A stretch of DNA of 64,000 nt from Argyresthia goedartella (GCA_949825045.1 OX463835.1:19795201-19859200); one strand, 5' to 3'. Shown: positions 1 through 11,586, counted from the first letter of the stretch. Notes: a model not told the origin generated them from the sequence alone. Numbers and translations: made by a program.

Positions 1-121
1 GCCTATTGCATGGCAATAAAAATTTATAACCAAATCCCCAATGACATAAAATATGTGACATTTAACATGTTTAAAAATAACTTATTTTATTATTGGACCA
101 ATTATATTCTAAGTTTAATGA

Positions 122-235
122 TTTTATATTGATATGCTTTATTTGGTAAGAACATTTATAGTACTGACAAGAGTAAAAGAATAGACATTCATAGACTACT
201 ACATAAAGTATGTATATAAAAATAATATCATAACA
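122..235 (-). repeat. 3' LTR of copia element
   Basis: 114-bp LTR, identical to 4396-4509. On the plus strand it begins TTTTATATTG and ends ATCATAACA. The outer flank at 117-121 is the target duplication AATGA. Confidence 0.93.
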
Positions 236-244
236 CTCCTCCTC
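236..244 (-). promoter_or_regulatory. Polypurine tract of copia element
   Basis: On the minus strand GAGGAGGAG sits immediately before the 3' LTR. This is where the primer for plus-strand DNA synthesis is expected in an LTR retrotransposon. Confidence 0.75.
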
Positions 245-330
245 GATTATAAATGTGGTAAAACTTTTAACATTTATAATCGCATCTTAAAAATAACATA
301 GACACATTGAACACTAAACATTACAAATTG

Positions 331-3300
331 TTAATAAACATTTAATAGGAATCTATTATGAGCAAATTTATCTGCAGACAGTACCTTCGTAAACATATCG
401 GCAGCATTATTATATGAATCTATATGATGAACAGTTATTGTTTTATTTTTAACTAAGTCTTTGACGAAGTGATATTTTATATCGATGTGCTTCGCACGTT
501 TGCTGTTCTCGAAGCTGTTTGACATGGCGATGGCTCCCATGTTATCTACGTAAATGGTAGGAGTTAAGCATTTACCGAGATCCTTGGCTAATCCTATTAT
601 GTTTACTACCTCTGAACATGTGTTGGCCAGCGCGACGTATTCGGCTTCTGCCGTTGATAAGGAAACACAGTGCTGTTTTCTTGAATGCCATCCAATAACA
701 TTACCGTTGTATGTGATTACACTTCCACTCGTACTTTTTCTGTCTATCTTCTGGCCTGCCCAATCGGCATCTGAGTATGCTTCAATTTTATTTATTCCGT
801 TTTGATCTTTCTTATAGTTCAGGCCGAAGTGGATAGTTTCCTTTAAATATCGCAAAACTCTTTTCGCTTGCTTCCAGCATTGTGTGTCCGGTTTATCTAA
901 GAATTGACTCAAGTATGACACTGCATAACTAATATCTGGTCTGGTTACTGTTGCCAAAAACATGAGACCTCCTATTATCTCCCGGTAGGGGACATCTATG
1001 ACATCTTTAGTTCTTTTACCCTGTAAATCTTTCTCCATTGGTGTTTTAACTCCATTGCATTCTGTCATTTTAAATTTTTCTAATAACTTTTCAATATGTT
1101 TGGTTTGACTGATCTTCATTTCTTTACCTGATCTTTTTATTTCTATTCCGAGAAATTTATTAATTGATCCTAAATCCTTGGCCTGAAATTCTTTGTATAA
1201 CTGGAGCTGCAGCTTTGTTATTTCTTCTTCTTCTCCTGTAATTAGTATGTCGTCAACAAATACTAACATCCAAACTTTACTGTTATAGTACAGGCAAAAA
1301 TCATGGTGGGATCGTTTTAGTCCTATTTCATTTGTTATGAAGTTGTTCAGTCTTTCGTTTCAGCATTTTGGGCTTTCTTTTAATCCATACAAACTTCTCT
1401 TTAATTTTAGTACTTTATTCTTACCGACGTTCACTCCTTCTGGTGCTTTTATGTATACATCGTTTTCCAACATTCCATTTAGAAAAGCTGTTGGTATGTC
1501 CATCTGACATATTTTATAATCATTTTGTACTGCATGAACTAAAAACATTCTAATTGTATTCATTCTCGCTACTGGTGAGTAATTATTTTCAAAATAACTC
1601 TCTTTCTGCTGGAATCCTTTTGCTACTAGTCTAGCTTTCTTAAGTCCACTTTCTTTGGTTCTAAAGACCCATTTTGTGTCTATCGCTTTTTTGCCTTTAG
1701 CCTCTACTTCTTCCCAAGTATGCAGCTTTTCTAACGAATTAATTTCTTTTCCAATTGCTTCTTGCCATTCTTTATCTTTTATTGCTTCCTTAAAACTTGC
1801 TGGATCTTCGAAACTCGCCAGGCAATATGCCATATATATTTCATAATCATTTAAATGTGTTGGTTTATTTATTAGTCTTCCTGATCTTGTTGTTTCATGA
1901 ACAACAGGTTCATTCATGCTGTGAAAAGAATCATTTTCATTTCCACTATTATTATATTCTTCTTCACTGTCATGCCTTGTTAAAGTTTCATTATGTATAT
2001 CCATTTCAATATTTTCATCTGTTGGCTCATCTACTGTATCATCTTTATCATTAACTGTTTTTTTATCATTATTCATTCCAATTACATCTTCTTCATCATT
2101 CGTATAAGTTTCATCTTCTTTATCGTTAGCTTCATCTTCTTCATAATTCATGTAAGGTACAAACTTATGTTGGTTGCCTTCTGTCTTTTCCACTTTGTAT
2201 GTGGTTTCATTTTCGTTAAATTTGACGTCTGTAGATATTATTACTTTGTCTTCTTTGGGATCATATAGTCTGTATCCCGAGCCACTATATCCAACCATTA
2301 TACATTTCTTAGCTCTTGGCTCTATCTTTGCTGGTTTGGGTAATATTACAGCCCAAGCTTGGCTACCAAAAACTCGTAGTTTTGTTAAATTGTTATTACC
2401 AAACCATATTTTTGCTGGTGTTTCCCCATTTAATGCTGAGGTTGGACTTCTATTTATTTCGTAAGCGGATGCTGTGACTGCTTCACTCCACAGGTATTTA
2501 GGCAATTTTGTGTCCGCTAGTTTAGTGCGTACCTTATTTAGGATATTTCTATTCATTCTTTCTGACGTTCCGTTCTGTTGGGGTGTGTACGGCGTTGTAT
2601 ATTCAAGTTGAATTCCTTTATTGTTGCAGTAAATTTTAAATTTGTTTGAACTGAACTCTCCTCCGTTATCTACTCTTATTCGTTTTGTTTTAAGTCCAAA
2701 TTGGGTTTTTATAAATTTAATGAAGTTTATAATATTGTTTTCCGCTTCATCTTTTGTCTTCAACAGTCTTATCACAAGATAGTGTGAGTAGTCATCAATG
2801 AGTACCTGAAAATATTTATGGCCATATATTCCTATTGGATCTATAGGTCCACATAGGTCGGAATGTATTAAATCTCCGATTTGTTTGCTATTATTATTCT
2901 GTGAATAAAAGCTTCTTCTTGTACTTTTACCTTCGATGCAGGTATCACAGACCTTGTTGGGTACTGGTAAGTTTAATAGTTTCAAGTCGTTATAATTTAT
3001 GTGGCCAAGTCTTTTGTGCCATATGTCATCGGTTTCTTTTGCGCTTATGTAACAATCTTCTTCAATAACCAAATCAAGTTTTAAAGTGTATAAGTTGTTA
3101 TATTTGTCTCCTTTTATATGAATATTGCCTTTCTGTAGTAGTACATTACTGTTGTTAAAGGTAATGTTAAAGCCTTTTTCAGTTAATTTGTTAATCGATA
3201 ACAAATTGTGTTTTAATCCTTCAACCAATAGCACTTCTATTTCAATTTCCAAATTTTGGTATTTGGTGTTTAAAATTCCCTTTCTTCGTGCAATCATAAA

Positions 3301-4251
3301 TTCTCCATTGGCAATTTGAATTTTTATTGGTGTTGCCAGTTCTTTCATTTCAGTTACGTATTTTTCACATTCTTTTTTTTTTAGCAGATGATTCGTTGCT
3401 CCCGAATCTAAAATAAAGTTATCTGTATTCTCAATTGCAACCATTGCTATGAATGATACTTTATCGTTTGAACGGTGTGGGCTTTGATCTCTATATGTGC
3501 TTCTAGATGCACCTCTATACGATCTTCCTCTATAATTGCTCTGTCCTCTATATGAGTTTGTGCCTCGGTGAGGAGCTCGGCCTCTTTGTTGTTTAAAATT
3601 GTTGCTGTAGCATTCAGTTGCTCTGTGCCCTCGTTTGCCGCATTTAAAACAGGCTAAAAAAGTCACTTCTGGCTGTGATGATTGTGCTTTCCCGTTATTT
3701 TTAAGTTCTGCGTCTAATAATCGGGCCTTTACAAAATCTTCTGTTAATTCTTTTTCCACGCTCATAGTCTCTAGTGTCGTTATGACGGTTTCATATGTGT
3801 CAGGTAATGTGAGTAATAAGTGAGCAACCTTGTCGCTTTCATCTAACTTGCAGCCTGCGGCTTCCATTTCATTTAAGATGGCGTCAAATTTCAAAAAATG
3901 GTCTTGTAGGCTTCCATGACATTTAAGTGTCAATAACTTCTTTTTCAGATATAATTTATTAAACACGCTTTTTCGTTCGAATATTTCTTCCAATTTGCAC
4001 ATCATTTCTTTGCTCTTTTCTGCCTTTTTTATAATATCTAAGTATTTATCTGACACATATTGCACAATTATACATTTTGCCTTCGCATCGTTTTGTACAT
4101 ATTTTTCATTTTCTTTCGCATCTTTCGGGGCGTCCTCGTATAGCACGTTAGCTACGCCTTTTTCTTCTAGTAATATTTTTATTCTAAATTTCCAATTGGA
4201 AAAATTTACTTTTTCATCCAATTGTGACATAATATTGGAAGATGCCATCAT
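331..4251 (-). pseudogene. copia gag-pol polyprotein with one internal stop
   Basis: One reading frame runs through gag, protease, integrase, reverse transcriptase and RNase H, in the usual copia order. In the first 963 residues, a CX2CX4HX4C zinc knuckle lies at about 201-214 and the protease DSGA at about 282. The integrase zinc-binding H412, H417, C435 and C438 are followed by the D465, D528 and E564 triad, and reverse transcriptase begins near 830. After a single TGA at 1360-1362 the same frame continues with FVDDILIT (RT catalytic motif) and a YSDADWAG RNase H motif. The stop stands where copia proteins have Trp, so it looks like TGG to TGA. Start taken at MMASS, 4251. Readthrough or a sequencing error is possible; otherwise this copy depends on other copies to move. 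Confidence 0.9.
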
Positions 4252-4385
4252 TGATTGTTTTCACCGTTGTGGCTGAAATACTGCAATGATACAACTTACC
4301 GCAAATGATACGTCCCTGGATTATTTATTTATACCATTATACCTACTACAATTTTATTGTAGTTTAATCAATAATTTTTATTTAT

Positions 4386-4395
4386 GCCCATAACC
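4386..4395 (-). promoter_or_regulatory. tRNA-iMet-type primer-binding site
   Basis: The plus strand reads GCCCATAACC directly beside the 5' LTR, so the minus strand reads GGTTATGGGC. It matches the interior (anticodon-stem side) of initiator tRNA-Met, the half-tRNA priming mode known for Drosophila copia. Only ten bases match. Confidence 0.7.
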
Positions 4396-4509
4396 TTTTA
4401 TATTGATATGCTTTATTTGGTAAGAACATTTATAGTACTGACAAGAGTAAAAGAATAGACATTCATAGACTACTACATAAAGTATGTATATAAAAATAAT
4501 ATCATAACA
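4396..4509 (-). repeat. 5' LTR of copia element
   Basis: Upstream LTR of the minus-strand element, identical to 122-235 over 114 bp. The outer flank 4510-4514 is AATGA, matching 117-121. The promoter of the element should lie here; no clear TATA box was assigned. Confidence 0.93.
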
Positions 4510-4701
4510 AATGACACATATAATACTAATCAATTTGAATAGTAAATTTAATTCTAATGGTGCGCTAGACATTTAAGTTTATAATATGTGCACACCAACT
4601 CTTAGATGGTGAATATGTTATCCTCACGCTTCACGGCTTGTTTAAAAGATCATGCACACATATTTCTTAGCAAATAAACGATTTTATTGATTGATTGACA
4701 G

Positions 4702-4832
4702 TTGGCTTGGCCACTAGCTCGACGCCCCTTCATCAACCCACACTGAGCCAGCGTGGTGGATGATGGCTAAATCTCACTCGTATCCGGGTCAAGGCCTGTG
4801 CCCCTCGGTGGGGAAATTGATGGCCTACTCAT
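4702..4832 (+). repeat. 3' part of tRNA-derived SINE (family C)
   Basis: Shares the body CACTGAGCCAGCGTGGTGGA ... GGCCTGTGCCCCTCGGTGGGG with the more complete copy at 11293-11575. The tRNA-like head is missing. Short related pieces occur near 51985 and 54045. Confidence 0.7.
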
Positions 4833-5191
4833 ATTTATTTATTATTTTTGGGTGAATATTTGGAAATCAGATTTTCACGTCAGTTCACCCCTTTACGAAA
4901 TGAATTTCCAATTTATTGTTTCTGATATATGTAATTATTATCTATTGTATTATTATTTATGGACTATATTTAATGCATATTTAGTGTAAAATTTGTACAG
5001 CGCATTGGATTATTCTGTAATGTTGAAGATATAATTTGAAAAAATATAACATTATTTCTTACATTGTTGAAGAGATATCGGTAATTTTGTAGCAATGAAT
5101 TGATTGCCATTTTACTGTTGATATAATTATTCAATTTAAATACAATAGGTACATACGTAAACAATTAAAATAGCAGATACATTGTACATGT

Positions 5192-5570
5192 ACCTCCTAA
5201 GTAAACAAAGTTTAGTTTAGTTAGAAATTGAAGCGCTGTAAGAATCATGTTGATCCATGCTGGAAAGATGGACATGGATGGACATCCAGAAAGATCCATG
5301 TTGGAGATCAGAAATCCAACGATGGTCCTAAAGTTCTTAAGCATTTGAAGCAAGATGTGATGAAGTCTGTAAGCTTCAAAGATTTCTAAACTACTAAATC
5401 ATTATAATGTTCTGATGCACAACGGGCAGTTAGACATAATCTGTGCCTATACAATAACGGGGAACTATTTAAGAAAATTGAAGTTCAATGGATCTGAAAC
5501 GTATGAAAAAGCTGAAAGGTACCTTTGGGAGAAAGATGGAGAAGTGGCGGGGTATATGAAGCAAGTCTAG
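5192..5570 (+). other. Possible decayed coding fragment, unrecognised
   Basis: Two short open stretches in different frames read like coding sequence. One includes KSNDGPKVLKHLKQD and ends near 5390; the next, with ERYLWEKDGEVAGYMKQV, runs to a TAG at about 5570. A frameshift between them would join them. I recognise no family, and chance is quite possible. The rest of 4833-5940 shows no recognisable gene or repeat. Confidence 0.2.
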
Positions 5571-5949
5571 AAATAGGCTTATTAGGAACTAGAGAGTGCT
5601 TGTACTTACTTAGAAGGTACGGTAAGTTGTACTTACATGTCATTATGTAGCAAATGCTTATTCAAATGTTCCTGCATAGAGAGCAGTTTTCTAATTCTAA
5701 CTGGAAAGTCGTTTGGTATTCAGTTCCGTTCTTTGTCATTCAAATGAACCGATTCTGACTGTCTTTTACTTGTCCGGAATCATTAGAATAGATCAGTGAC
5801 TCAAGCAGGAATGATTACCAGAGTGAAAAAGTTTTCGAGTTTACATAAAATTGACCTTATGTCATAGGACATAAAAGAGTCACTGACAGTTCGATTCGCA
5901 TACTTTTTCGACACGTAATTAGTCCTGCTTCCTACACAGCACTCATGTG

Positions 5950-6105
5950 TCGACCTCTGTAGCGTATCGGTTGGGGTTCTCACGCGGGAGGTCCAGGGTT
6001 CGAAGTCCGGCTGGGGACGAAGAAATGGGAAATCCCCGGACCCTGCACAAGTTAAGCGCCGCTTAAATGTCATACTGTGACTTTGAGTGTCTGCCAAACT
6101 AATGG
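5950..6105 (+). repeat. Diverged tRNA-derived SINE (family B-like head)
   Basis: CGACCTCTGTAGCGTATCGG resembles a Pol III box A region and GGGTTCGAAGTCC a box B, followed by CCGGCTGGGGA as in the family B SINEs at 16073 and 54824. The body differs, so this is a related but distinct subfamily. Confidence 0.6.
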
Positions 6106-6295
6106 CCTCCTATTTATTGACAGATAGGATCTCCTATATTTTGTAAATTGACAGATTAATCTATCGCCTAAAGCTCTTACTCAAACTAAAATAAACTGAA
6201 ATATTTGTAAGTAGGCAAAAATAATGGGTTTTTACAAGTCAGACACTATCAGACACGTGGATAAAAAAACAAAAAAAACACACCAAGTTAAAAAC

Positions 6296-6533
6296 TTAAA
6301 AAACCGACTTCAAGTTCAAGCACTATTTCTTCATCTCATCTCCAGACCAAAACGTCATCTGTGTATATTTTTTGTAATCGTTGATTTTTTCACGATTCTG
6401 ATAAAATTAGTATGGGGCCACCTCTACCAATGAAAACAAGAATCATCAAAATCGATTCATAATTGACGGAGTAATTGCGTAACAAACACACACACAAAAC
6501 AGACGAATTGAGAACCTTGAAGTCGGTTGAAAA
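6296..6533. repeat. Short inverted-repeat element (AACCGACTTCAA ends)
   Basis: The left end carries AACCGACTTCAA and the right end TTGAAGTCGGTT, a clean inverted pair about 220 bp apart. Repeats with these ends are common in lepidopteran DNA. No coding capacity. The stretch 6534-7046 holds nothing I recognise. Confidence 0.6.
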
Positions 6534-7046
6534 CAAATAAGATCAACTAAACAAATAAGTAACTGATTATGATTTGAGTTAGAATAAGGAAATTTCCCTT
6601 TCAAGTGGTGATTCATGGCTTATAGGTTATCTTACCATCGACGGATAGCTATCTGATTGAATGATATCCTTCTGCCGTGATTGACCAAGGAATCAATCAT
6701 AGGTAATAATAGTCAAGTCCTAGCTTGCATGCGTTTGCTATTCCGTGGTAGGAATCCAATAAAATTCACTAAATAAGAGTTGTCGAACATTGATCCCGGC
6801 CATACCTACTTGCATATCGATTTATTACGGAATTCGCAAAATACCTAAATAAACGAATGCAGTCAAATAATAACTTTGAAATATTGCACCGATCAGTCAG
6901 TGAGATTTATTCCGTGAAAGTGGCAAAATGGAGTCGTGACAATAAACATTGTTTATAAGCGCAAAAACTTTATAATCGATTAGTGTCAGTCACATGTCGA
7001 TTAGTATAAAATATAGTGTTACATATTACCTAGACTAATAAATAGC

Positions 7047-7114
7047 TTTAATTTTACTTACTGAATATCGTGTATGTGTATCAACATACACGATATTCAG
7101 TAAGTAAAATTAAA
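7047..7114. repeat. Perfect 30-bp inverted repeat with 8-nt loop
   Basis: Arms 7047-7076 and 7085-7114 are exact reverse complements around TGTATCAA. The arm centres on TTACTTACTGAATATCGTG. It lies directly upstream of a fold-back element and may be part of an older one. Confidence 0.9.
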
Positions 7115-7120
7115 AAGTCT

Positions 7121-7898
7121 TATAGTAGTTTATGTGACTGATACATAATGGAGGGCGTTTCATAATAATCTCAATCGAGAGTTTTAATGCCTAATTATGA
7201 CCAGTTACATACACTAGTTTATCTACACACATATCATAAGCTCTCTTTGATGTGTTCAGGAACCGCATGTTCTACCGGCATTGTGGCATTGATCATTGCT
7301 CTGCAGTTGTTTAGCTAGTTCGGTAGTACCAACTTCACAAACAAACTAGGGGCGGTACGCAGGTGGGCGTCGGCGTTCGAAATTTGAATGTCATAATTTG
7401 ATAAATTTTAGTACATTATGGTCATAATGTATAGATATTCAGATAAGAAAATAAGTTATTGGTTACTTTGTGTTATTAGTTTTAGACATTTAATGATTTT
7501 ATCTATACACGTACCACATACCCTCTTTACTGCGTCCAAAAACCGCACGCTACGACCAGCATAATGATATACTACTTGGTAAAAACTCATTTCTTATCTG
7601 AATATTGATACATTATGACCATGATGTATCAATATTTCGACATTTTATGACATGCAAATTTCGAACGCCGACGTCCCCAGTTTGTTTGTGAAGTTGGTAC
7701 TACTGAACAAGCTAAACAAGTGCAGATCAATGATCAATGCCACAATGCCGGTCGAACATGCGGTTCCTGAACACATCAAAGAGAGCTTCTGATATGTGTG
7801 TAGGTAGATAAACTAGTGTTCGGCTTCGGCTCGTTTCCTAAACCCACTCGCGAGTCTTGATGCCCTCCATTATGTATCAGTCCTATAAACTACTATTA
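7121..7898. mobile_element. Palindromic fold-back MITE (family F)
   Basis: The ends TAGTAGTTTATGTGACTG and the reverse complement of TCCTATAAACTACTA flank two long arms, roughly 7125-7440 and 7570-7895. The arms share the CTCTTTGATGTGTTCAGGAAC segment and the ACCAACTTCACAAACAAACT segment in opposite orientation. No ORF. Related copies or half-copies occur at 11991, 21354, 24344, 39732 and 47803. Confidence 0.8.
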
Positions 7899-8249
7899 GC
7901 TTATACGATTACGATAAAAATGCTATCCAACCAATCAAGCGTGTTTAGTTAAAATAGCGAAAAAAGCAAATAATAATTAAAACGAAAGTGAAAATATGAA
8001 GACAGTGTAGTCCGTTCAGTGCTGTGACATCACTTTTTGCATTCAATAAACCGGGGCTACCGTTTTACCTAGGGCGCCACCGTCGAGTAAGGTAAATAAG
8101 TATAAAGTGGCTGTCAAAATTTAAAAAGGCATAGGTTATCAGTTCGCTTTCCACATATCGTTATACCACAAGCTACAACAGCGCCCATAGTCTGTATTCG
8201 AGCTCAGATACTCTTATTTATTTTCTAATGGGTTAAATCAGATCATTTC
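7899..8249. other. No feature recognised
   Basis: AT-rich sequence without a convincing ORF, repeat partner or RNA gene. Confidence 0.5.
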
Positions 8250-8839
8250 GGGCATGTTTCAAGAAGTCCCGATAAGCTCTATGTGACAGATTCATCTGTC
8301 ACTTTTGAATAAAATTTATTCAAATTCAAATTCAAATATAATTTAATTCTCAGAAAGGAAATATACATAAATTAAGGCAGGAAAAAAGGTATTATAGTAC
8401 AGAATTATTAATGCATGTATAATTAGGTAGGGAGACAAGATGACATCCTAGCTAGAATAGTAGGAAATCGGTGTTAAGGAATGTCAGGCCCTGAACCCCG
8501 TCTATCGTATCTTGAGGTGGATTCAATGATACTTGATCAAGTATAACTATTCAAAATTTACAGAGTACAAATTCCGTTAACCTAGAATAACTTATATAAC
8601 ACTACTGTGTGTATGTGTGTGAGGGTGCATTAGAAGGTGTATGTGCGTTTGTGTGCGTGTGTGTATGTGTGTGTGTTTGTGTCGGTCTGTACTTTGTGTA
8701 TTGCTGGAGATTTGTCATTACAGAATCATCCATGGACCAACTCTTCAGTATCTTCATAGGATAGGTTAACAAGATAGTTATAGTTTACCTGTTGAATTAA
8801 AGCAAAGAAGGGCTCATCGAGACTTCTTGAAACAGGCCC
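8250..8839. mobile_element. Nonautonomous TIR element, about 590 bp
   Basis: Terminal inverted repeats of about 28 bp match at 25 positions: GGGCATGTTTCAAGAAGTCC on the left and the complement of GACTTCTTGAAACAGGCCC on the right. The interior has ATTCAAATTCAAATTCAAA near 8312 and a GT-rich run at 8603-8690, and no coding sequence. Superfamily not assigned. Confidence 0.6.
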
Positions 8840-8925
8840 TTAGCTTTCTAAAAGCTGTGAGCTTTAAATGGTTCAACAATTGTTAGCTACAAATGAACCG
8901 TATACAGGGTATTACGTAGCACGAT

Positions 8926-9444
8926 GCAAAGCCTTAAAACGAAGATACTACAAACCATTCAGGTCATTCTTGTATCAACCGAAGTTTTTGGTTTGTATGG
9001 ATGTTATATCGTTTTAGACGAAAAAACCCTGAATTTCACAGTTAATTGGTATATCTCAAAAGATAGAGCAATATCCAAGCATGTTTATGTTTAAAAAGCA
9101 ATAAAACCTCCTTTGTTTTAAAAAATGCAGTAAAAAAAACCTTGCTTAAAAGCAAGGCAAAATTTTCTAGCACTTCAAAGGTTTGTAAAAACCACGTCTA
9201 AAGTCACAGACGCCTAATTGATTGAAAAAGTGATCAATTATTGATAAAAATTGCAATAATTACAAATGTAACTGTAAAATTCTGGGATTTTTCGTCAAAA
9301 ATAATAAAATATCGATAAAATCCCTTACTTAGCATGAAATGTGTGTCGCAAAGCTACCTTTCGCCTATGTACACCTGTATGTACAGAAATGCGTTTGGTA
9401 GATTGACGCAAAGCCTTAAAACAAATATAGTACAAACCATTTAG
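8926..9444 (+). repeat. Pair of 37-bp direct repeats
   Basis: GCAAAGCCTTAAAAC followed by TACAAACCATT occurs at 8926-8962 and again at 9408-9444, 482 bp apart, with a few mismatches. The second copy abuts the LINE fragment starting at 9454, so a repeated segment of a larger element probably hosts it. Confidence 0.6.
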
Positions 9445-9453
9445 GCTAACACA

Positions 9454-10756
9454 ATGTTGGCCTTATGGTCTGTAGTCTTCCCCGAGGGTATCCCGGGTGT
9501 CTTATCGGCCAAAACAAGAGCTCTCTTGGCATCCAAGGATCACTTACAACGACTCCCAGCCCACGTCGCGCTAACAATCCTGAGGAGTTGTCTGTCGATT
9601 CCCAGGCTTACATACACGTTGCGTACGGCTCCGATGTGGCTTTGTAGGGAGAAAACCACTGAGTATGATAACGTACTGAAGACCTTACTAGAGTCGATTA
9701 TCAATATCGAAATGACTTCCACTCAGTGGTGCCAAGCAGCTTTGCCCATCAGGCACGGTGGTTTAGGCATTCGACGGTTGCGCGACACCGAGCTTCCGGC
9801 CTTCTTGTCTTCGTCGCATGAGGTGCGAGACCTTGTCACTGTTATTTTAAATATCCATGGTGATGGTTTTCGTATCCCCTTCGCGGAGGAGGCATTAGGG
9901 TTATGGCATGATTGGTGTCCTGGTAGCACTCCGCCCCAGCACCCGCACTCACAGCGGAATTGGGATGAGCTATCGTGGGGAGTCACGCTTAACGAGTTAT
10001 TGGACCGGAGTTCGGGGGTCGAGCTGGCACGACTGCGCGCAGTTTCGCAGCCAAAGTCAGGGCTCTGGCTCAACGCGTTGCCTTCTCCTCAACTAGGAAC
10101 ATTTCTCGATAATGACACGTTGCGCGTGGCTGTCGCCTTGCGCCTTGGCTGTGACATCTGCCAGTCTCATTACTGTGTGTGTGTGGTGCGGATGTGGACG
10201 CTCGGGGTCGGCACGGTTTTCACTGCGTTCGAAGCGCGGGCAGGCTTTCCCGGCACTCCTCTATCAATGACATCGTCAAGCGGGCTCTTGTAACAGCCAA
10301 TATACCTTGTGTATTGGAGCCCGCGGGGCTGTGTCGTACCGATGGGAAACGCCCGGATGGCCTGACCATGATCCCGTGGGATAGGGGGCGCTCATTGCTT
10401 TGGGATGCGACGTGTGTCTGCACATTCGCTCCCTCCCACCTGGCGTCGACCGTGTCCACCCCGGGGGCCGCAGCGGAAGAGGAAGCGAGGATGAAGACCC
10501 AAAAGTACTCTGTGCTTTTGGGCCAGTATATATTCGTCCCGCTTGCCATAGAAACCACCGGGGTCTGGGGAGTGCAGGGCAAGGCATTCATTAGGGAAAT
10601 AGGGCGCCGCCTGAGGGACCGTGGCTGTGACCGCCGCTCCGGGTCCTATCTCATGCAGAGGATAAGATAGACTCCCTCGCAGTGCAGCGCGGAAACGCCG
10701 CCAGCGTGATGGGGACCTTTGCATCTGATATGGTCCGGGGCGCTTTATTTTCTTAG
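9454..10756 (+). pseudogene. C-terminal part of LINE with restriction-like endonuclease region
   Basis: The first 240 or so residues resemble the thumb/C-terminal part of a LINE reverse transcriptase (AALPIRHGGLGIRRL). A Cys-rich knuckle follows (CDICQSHYCVC, then GRHGFHC). Next come KRPDG and LLWDATC, spaced like the PD...D core of the restriction-like endonucleases of R2-type LINEs, and a Glu/Lys-rich KYS segment. One frameshift falls in a (TG)n run at 10175-10186, just after the first Cys residues; a second falls near 10665, before the last segment (LAVQRGNAASVMGTF). The 5' part of the LINE is missing. The R2-like reading is an inference from motif order; the exact clade is open. Confidence 0.75.
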
Positions 10757-10909
10757 TGTGTTTGTATGTGTGTGTCTGTCTGATTTTGCATATTTAAGTT
10801 TTGGACAAAGCAGTTGACGGATGCTGAACATTGATTTATTTTCATTATAATTTATATTGTCTATCTAGTAATTATGTGTATAATAAACCTGTTGTCAATG
10901 GTCTGTATA

Positions 10910-11030
10910 CCTCGCGCCACGAGTTATGAGCGGTGGCCTTGAATGCGCAGCAGTCACTTTTCAATATACCTGTAATATGCGCAGTAATTCCCGCCAACGT
11001 CGCCCAGCGCTCTTAATTCGTGGCGCGAGG
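10910..11030. mobile_element. 121-bp MITE with TA target duplication
   Basis: Ends CCTCGCGCCACGAGTTA and the complement of TTAATTCGTGGCGCGAGG are flanked by TA on both sides. A sister copy of 120 bp is at 45944-46063. TA duplications suggest mobilisation by a Tc1/mariner-type transposase. Confidence 0.85.
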
Positions 11031-11292
11031 TATACTATCTTCGTTTGCGTCAATCTACCAAACGACGTACGAAACGTATGTACAAAAATGCGATGGTAGC
11101 TTTGTGCCCCACATTTCATAACAAGCGTGGCCCTACATAGATAGTAGTTGTAAAAATGAAAGTGAGGTTTGTAAGTGTTATGGTTAAACCGATAACTGGG
11201 GAGAAAGCTACGTTAGTTTTCGTAAAATAATTAACTATGATTGTCTACTATTTGTAAGACCAATATACTAGATCAGAACTGTACTTAGTAAA

Positions 11293-11575
11293 AGAGCTCC
11301 GTGGTCTAACGGGTTTCACGCTTGCTTCTCACACAGGAGATGCAGGTTCGAATCCTGACCAATGAGATAATTAATTTATCTTAAGTACAGTATCGCATGT
11401 TCAGTGTTTCGGATGACACGTTAAGCTGTAGGTCCCGGCTACTATCGCTACGTGGTAGTGGTCGTTAAACCCCTCCACCAACCCGCACTGAGCCAGCGTG
11501 GTGGAGTATGGCTTGATCTTACTCGTATCCGAGTAAAGGCCTGTTCCCCTCGGTGGGGATATTAATAGGCTACAT
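11293..11575 (+). repeat. tRNA-derived SINE, family C
   Basis: A tRNA-like head with box A (CGTGGTCTAACGG) and box B (GGTTCGAATCC), then a body with CACTGAGCCAGCGTGGTGGA and a TCCCCTCGGTGGGGA end. The head matches 63407 but the body differs, so one head is used with two bodies. Confidence 0.85.
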
Positions 11576-11586
11576 TATTAAGCAAG

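Larger units (their letters stand above)
122..4509 (-). mobile_element. Complete Ty1/copia LTR retrotransposon
   Basis: A full-length element on the minus strand. It has two 114-bp LTRs (122-235 and 4396-4509) that I read as identical base for base. They are flanked by the 5-bp target duplication AATGA at 117-121 and 4510-4514. Read on the minus strand, each LTR starts TGTTATG and ends ATATAAAA. A primer-binding site lies directly inside the 5' LTR and a purine tract (GAGGAGGAG) directly inside the 3' LTR. One long gag-pol frame fills the interior. Identical LTRs and an intact target duplication indicate a recent insertion. Confidence 0.95.
9334..11120. mobile_element. Inverted-repeat-bounded segment containing a LINE and a MITE
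   Basis: Arms 9334-9413 and 11044-11120 are imperfect reverse complements; both contain TTTGGTAGATTGACGCAAA and an ATGAAATGTG end. Between them lie the LINE fragment 9454-10756 and the MITE 10910-11030. The arms look like the ends of a DNA element later filled by insertions, or an inverted duplication. Confidence 0.5.

Noticed and set aside
1368..4276. Several plus-strand ORFs of 60-96 aa
   Set aside because: All are antisense to the copia polyprotein and hydrophobic by codon complement; no independent support.
11293..11360. tRNA-like sequences with box A and box B (also at 12402, 16073, 17298, 17987, 20818, 28229, 46123, 54824, 62122, 63407)
   Set aside because: Each continues into a shared SINE body and lacks a convincing mature tRNA fold and 3' end. 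They are SINE heads, not tRNA genes.
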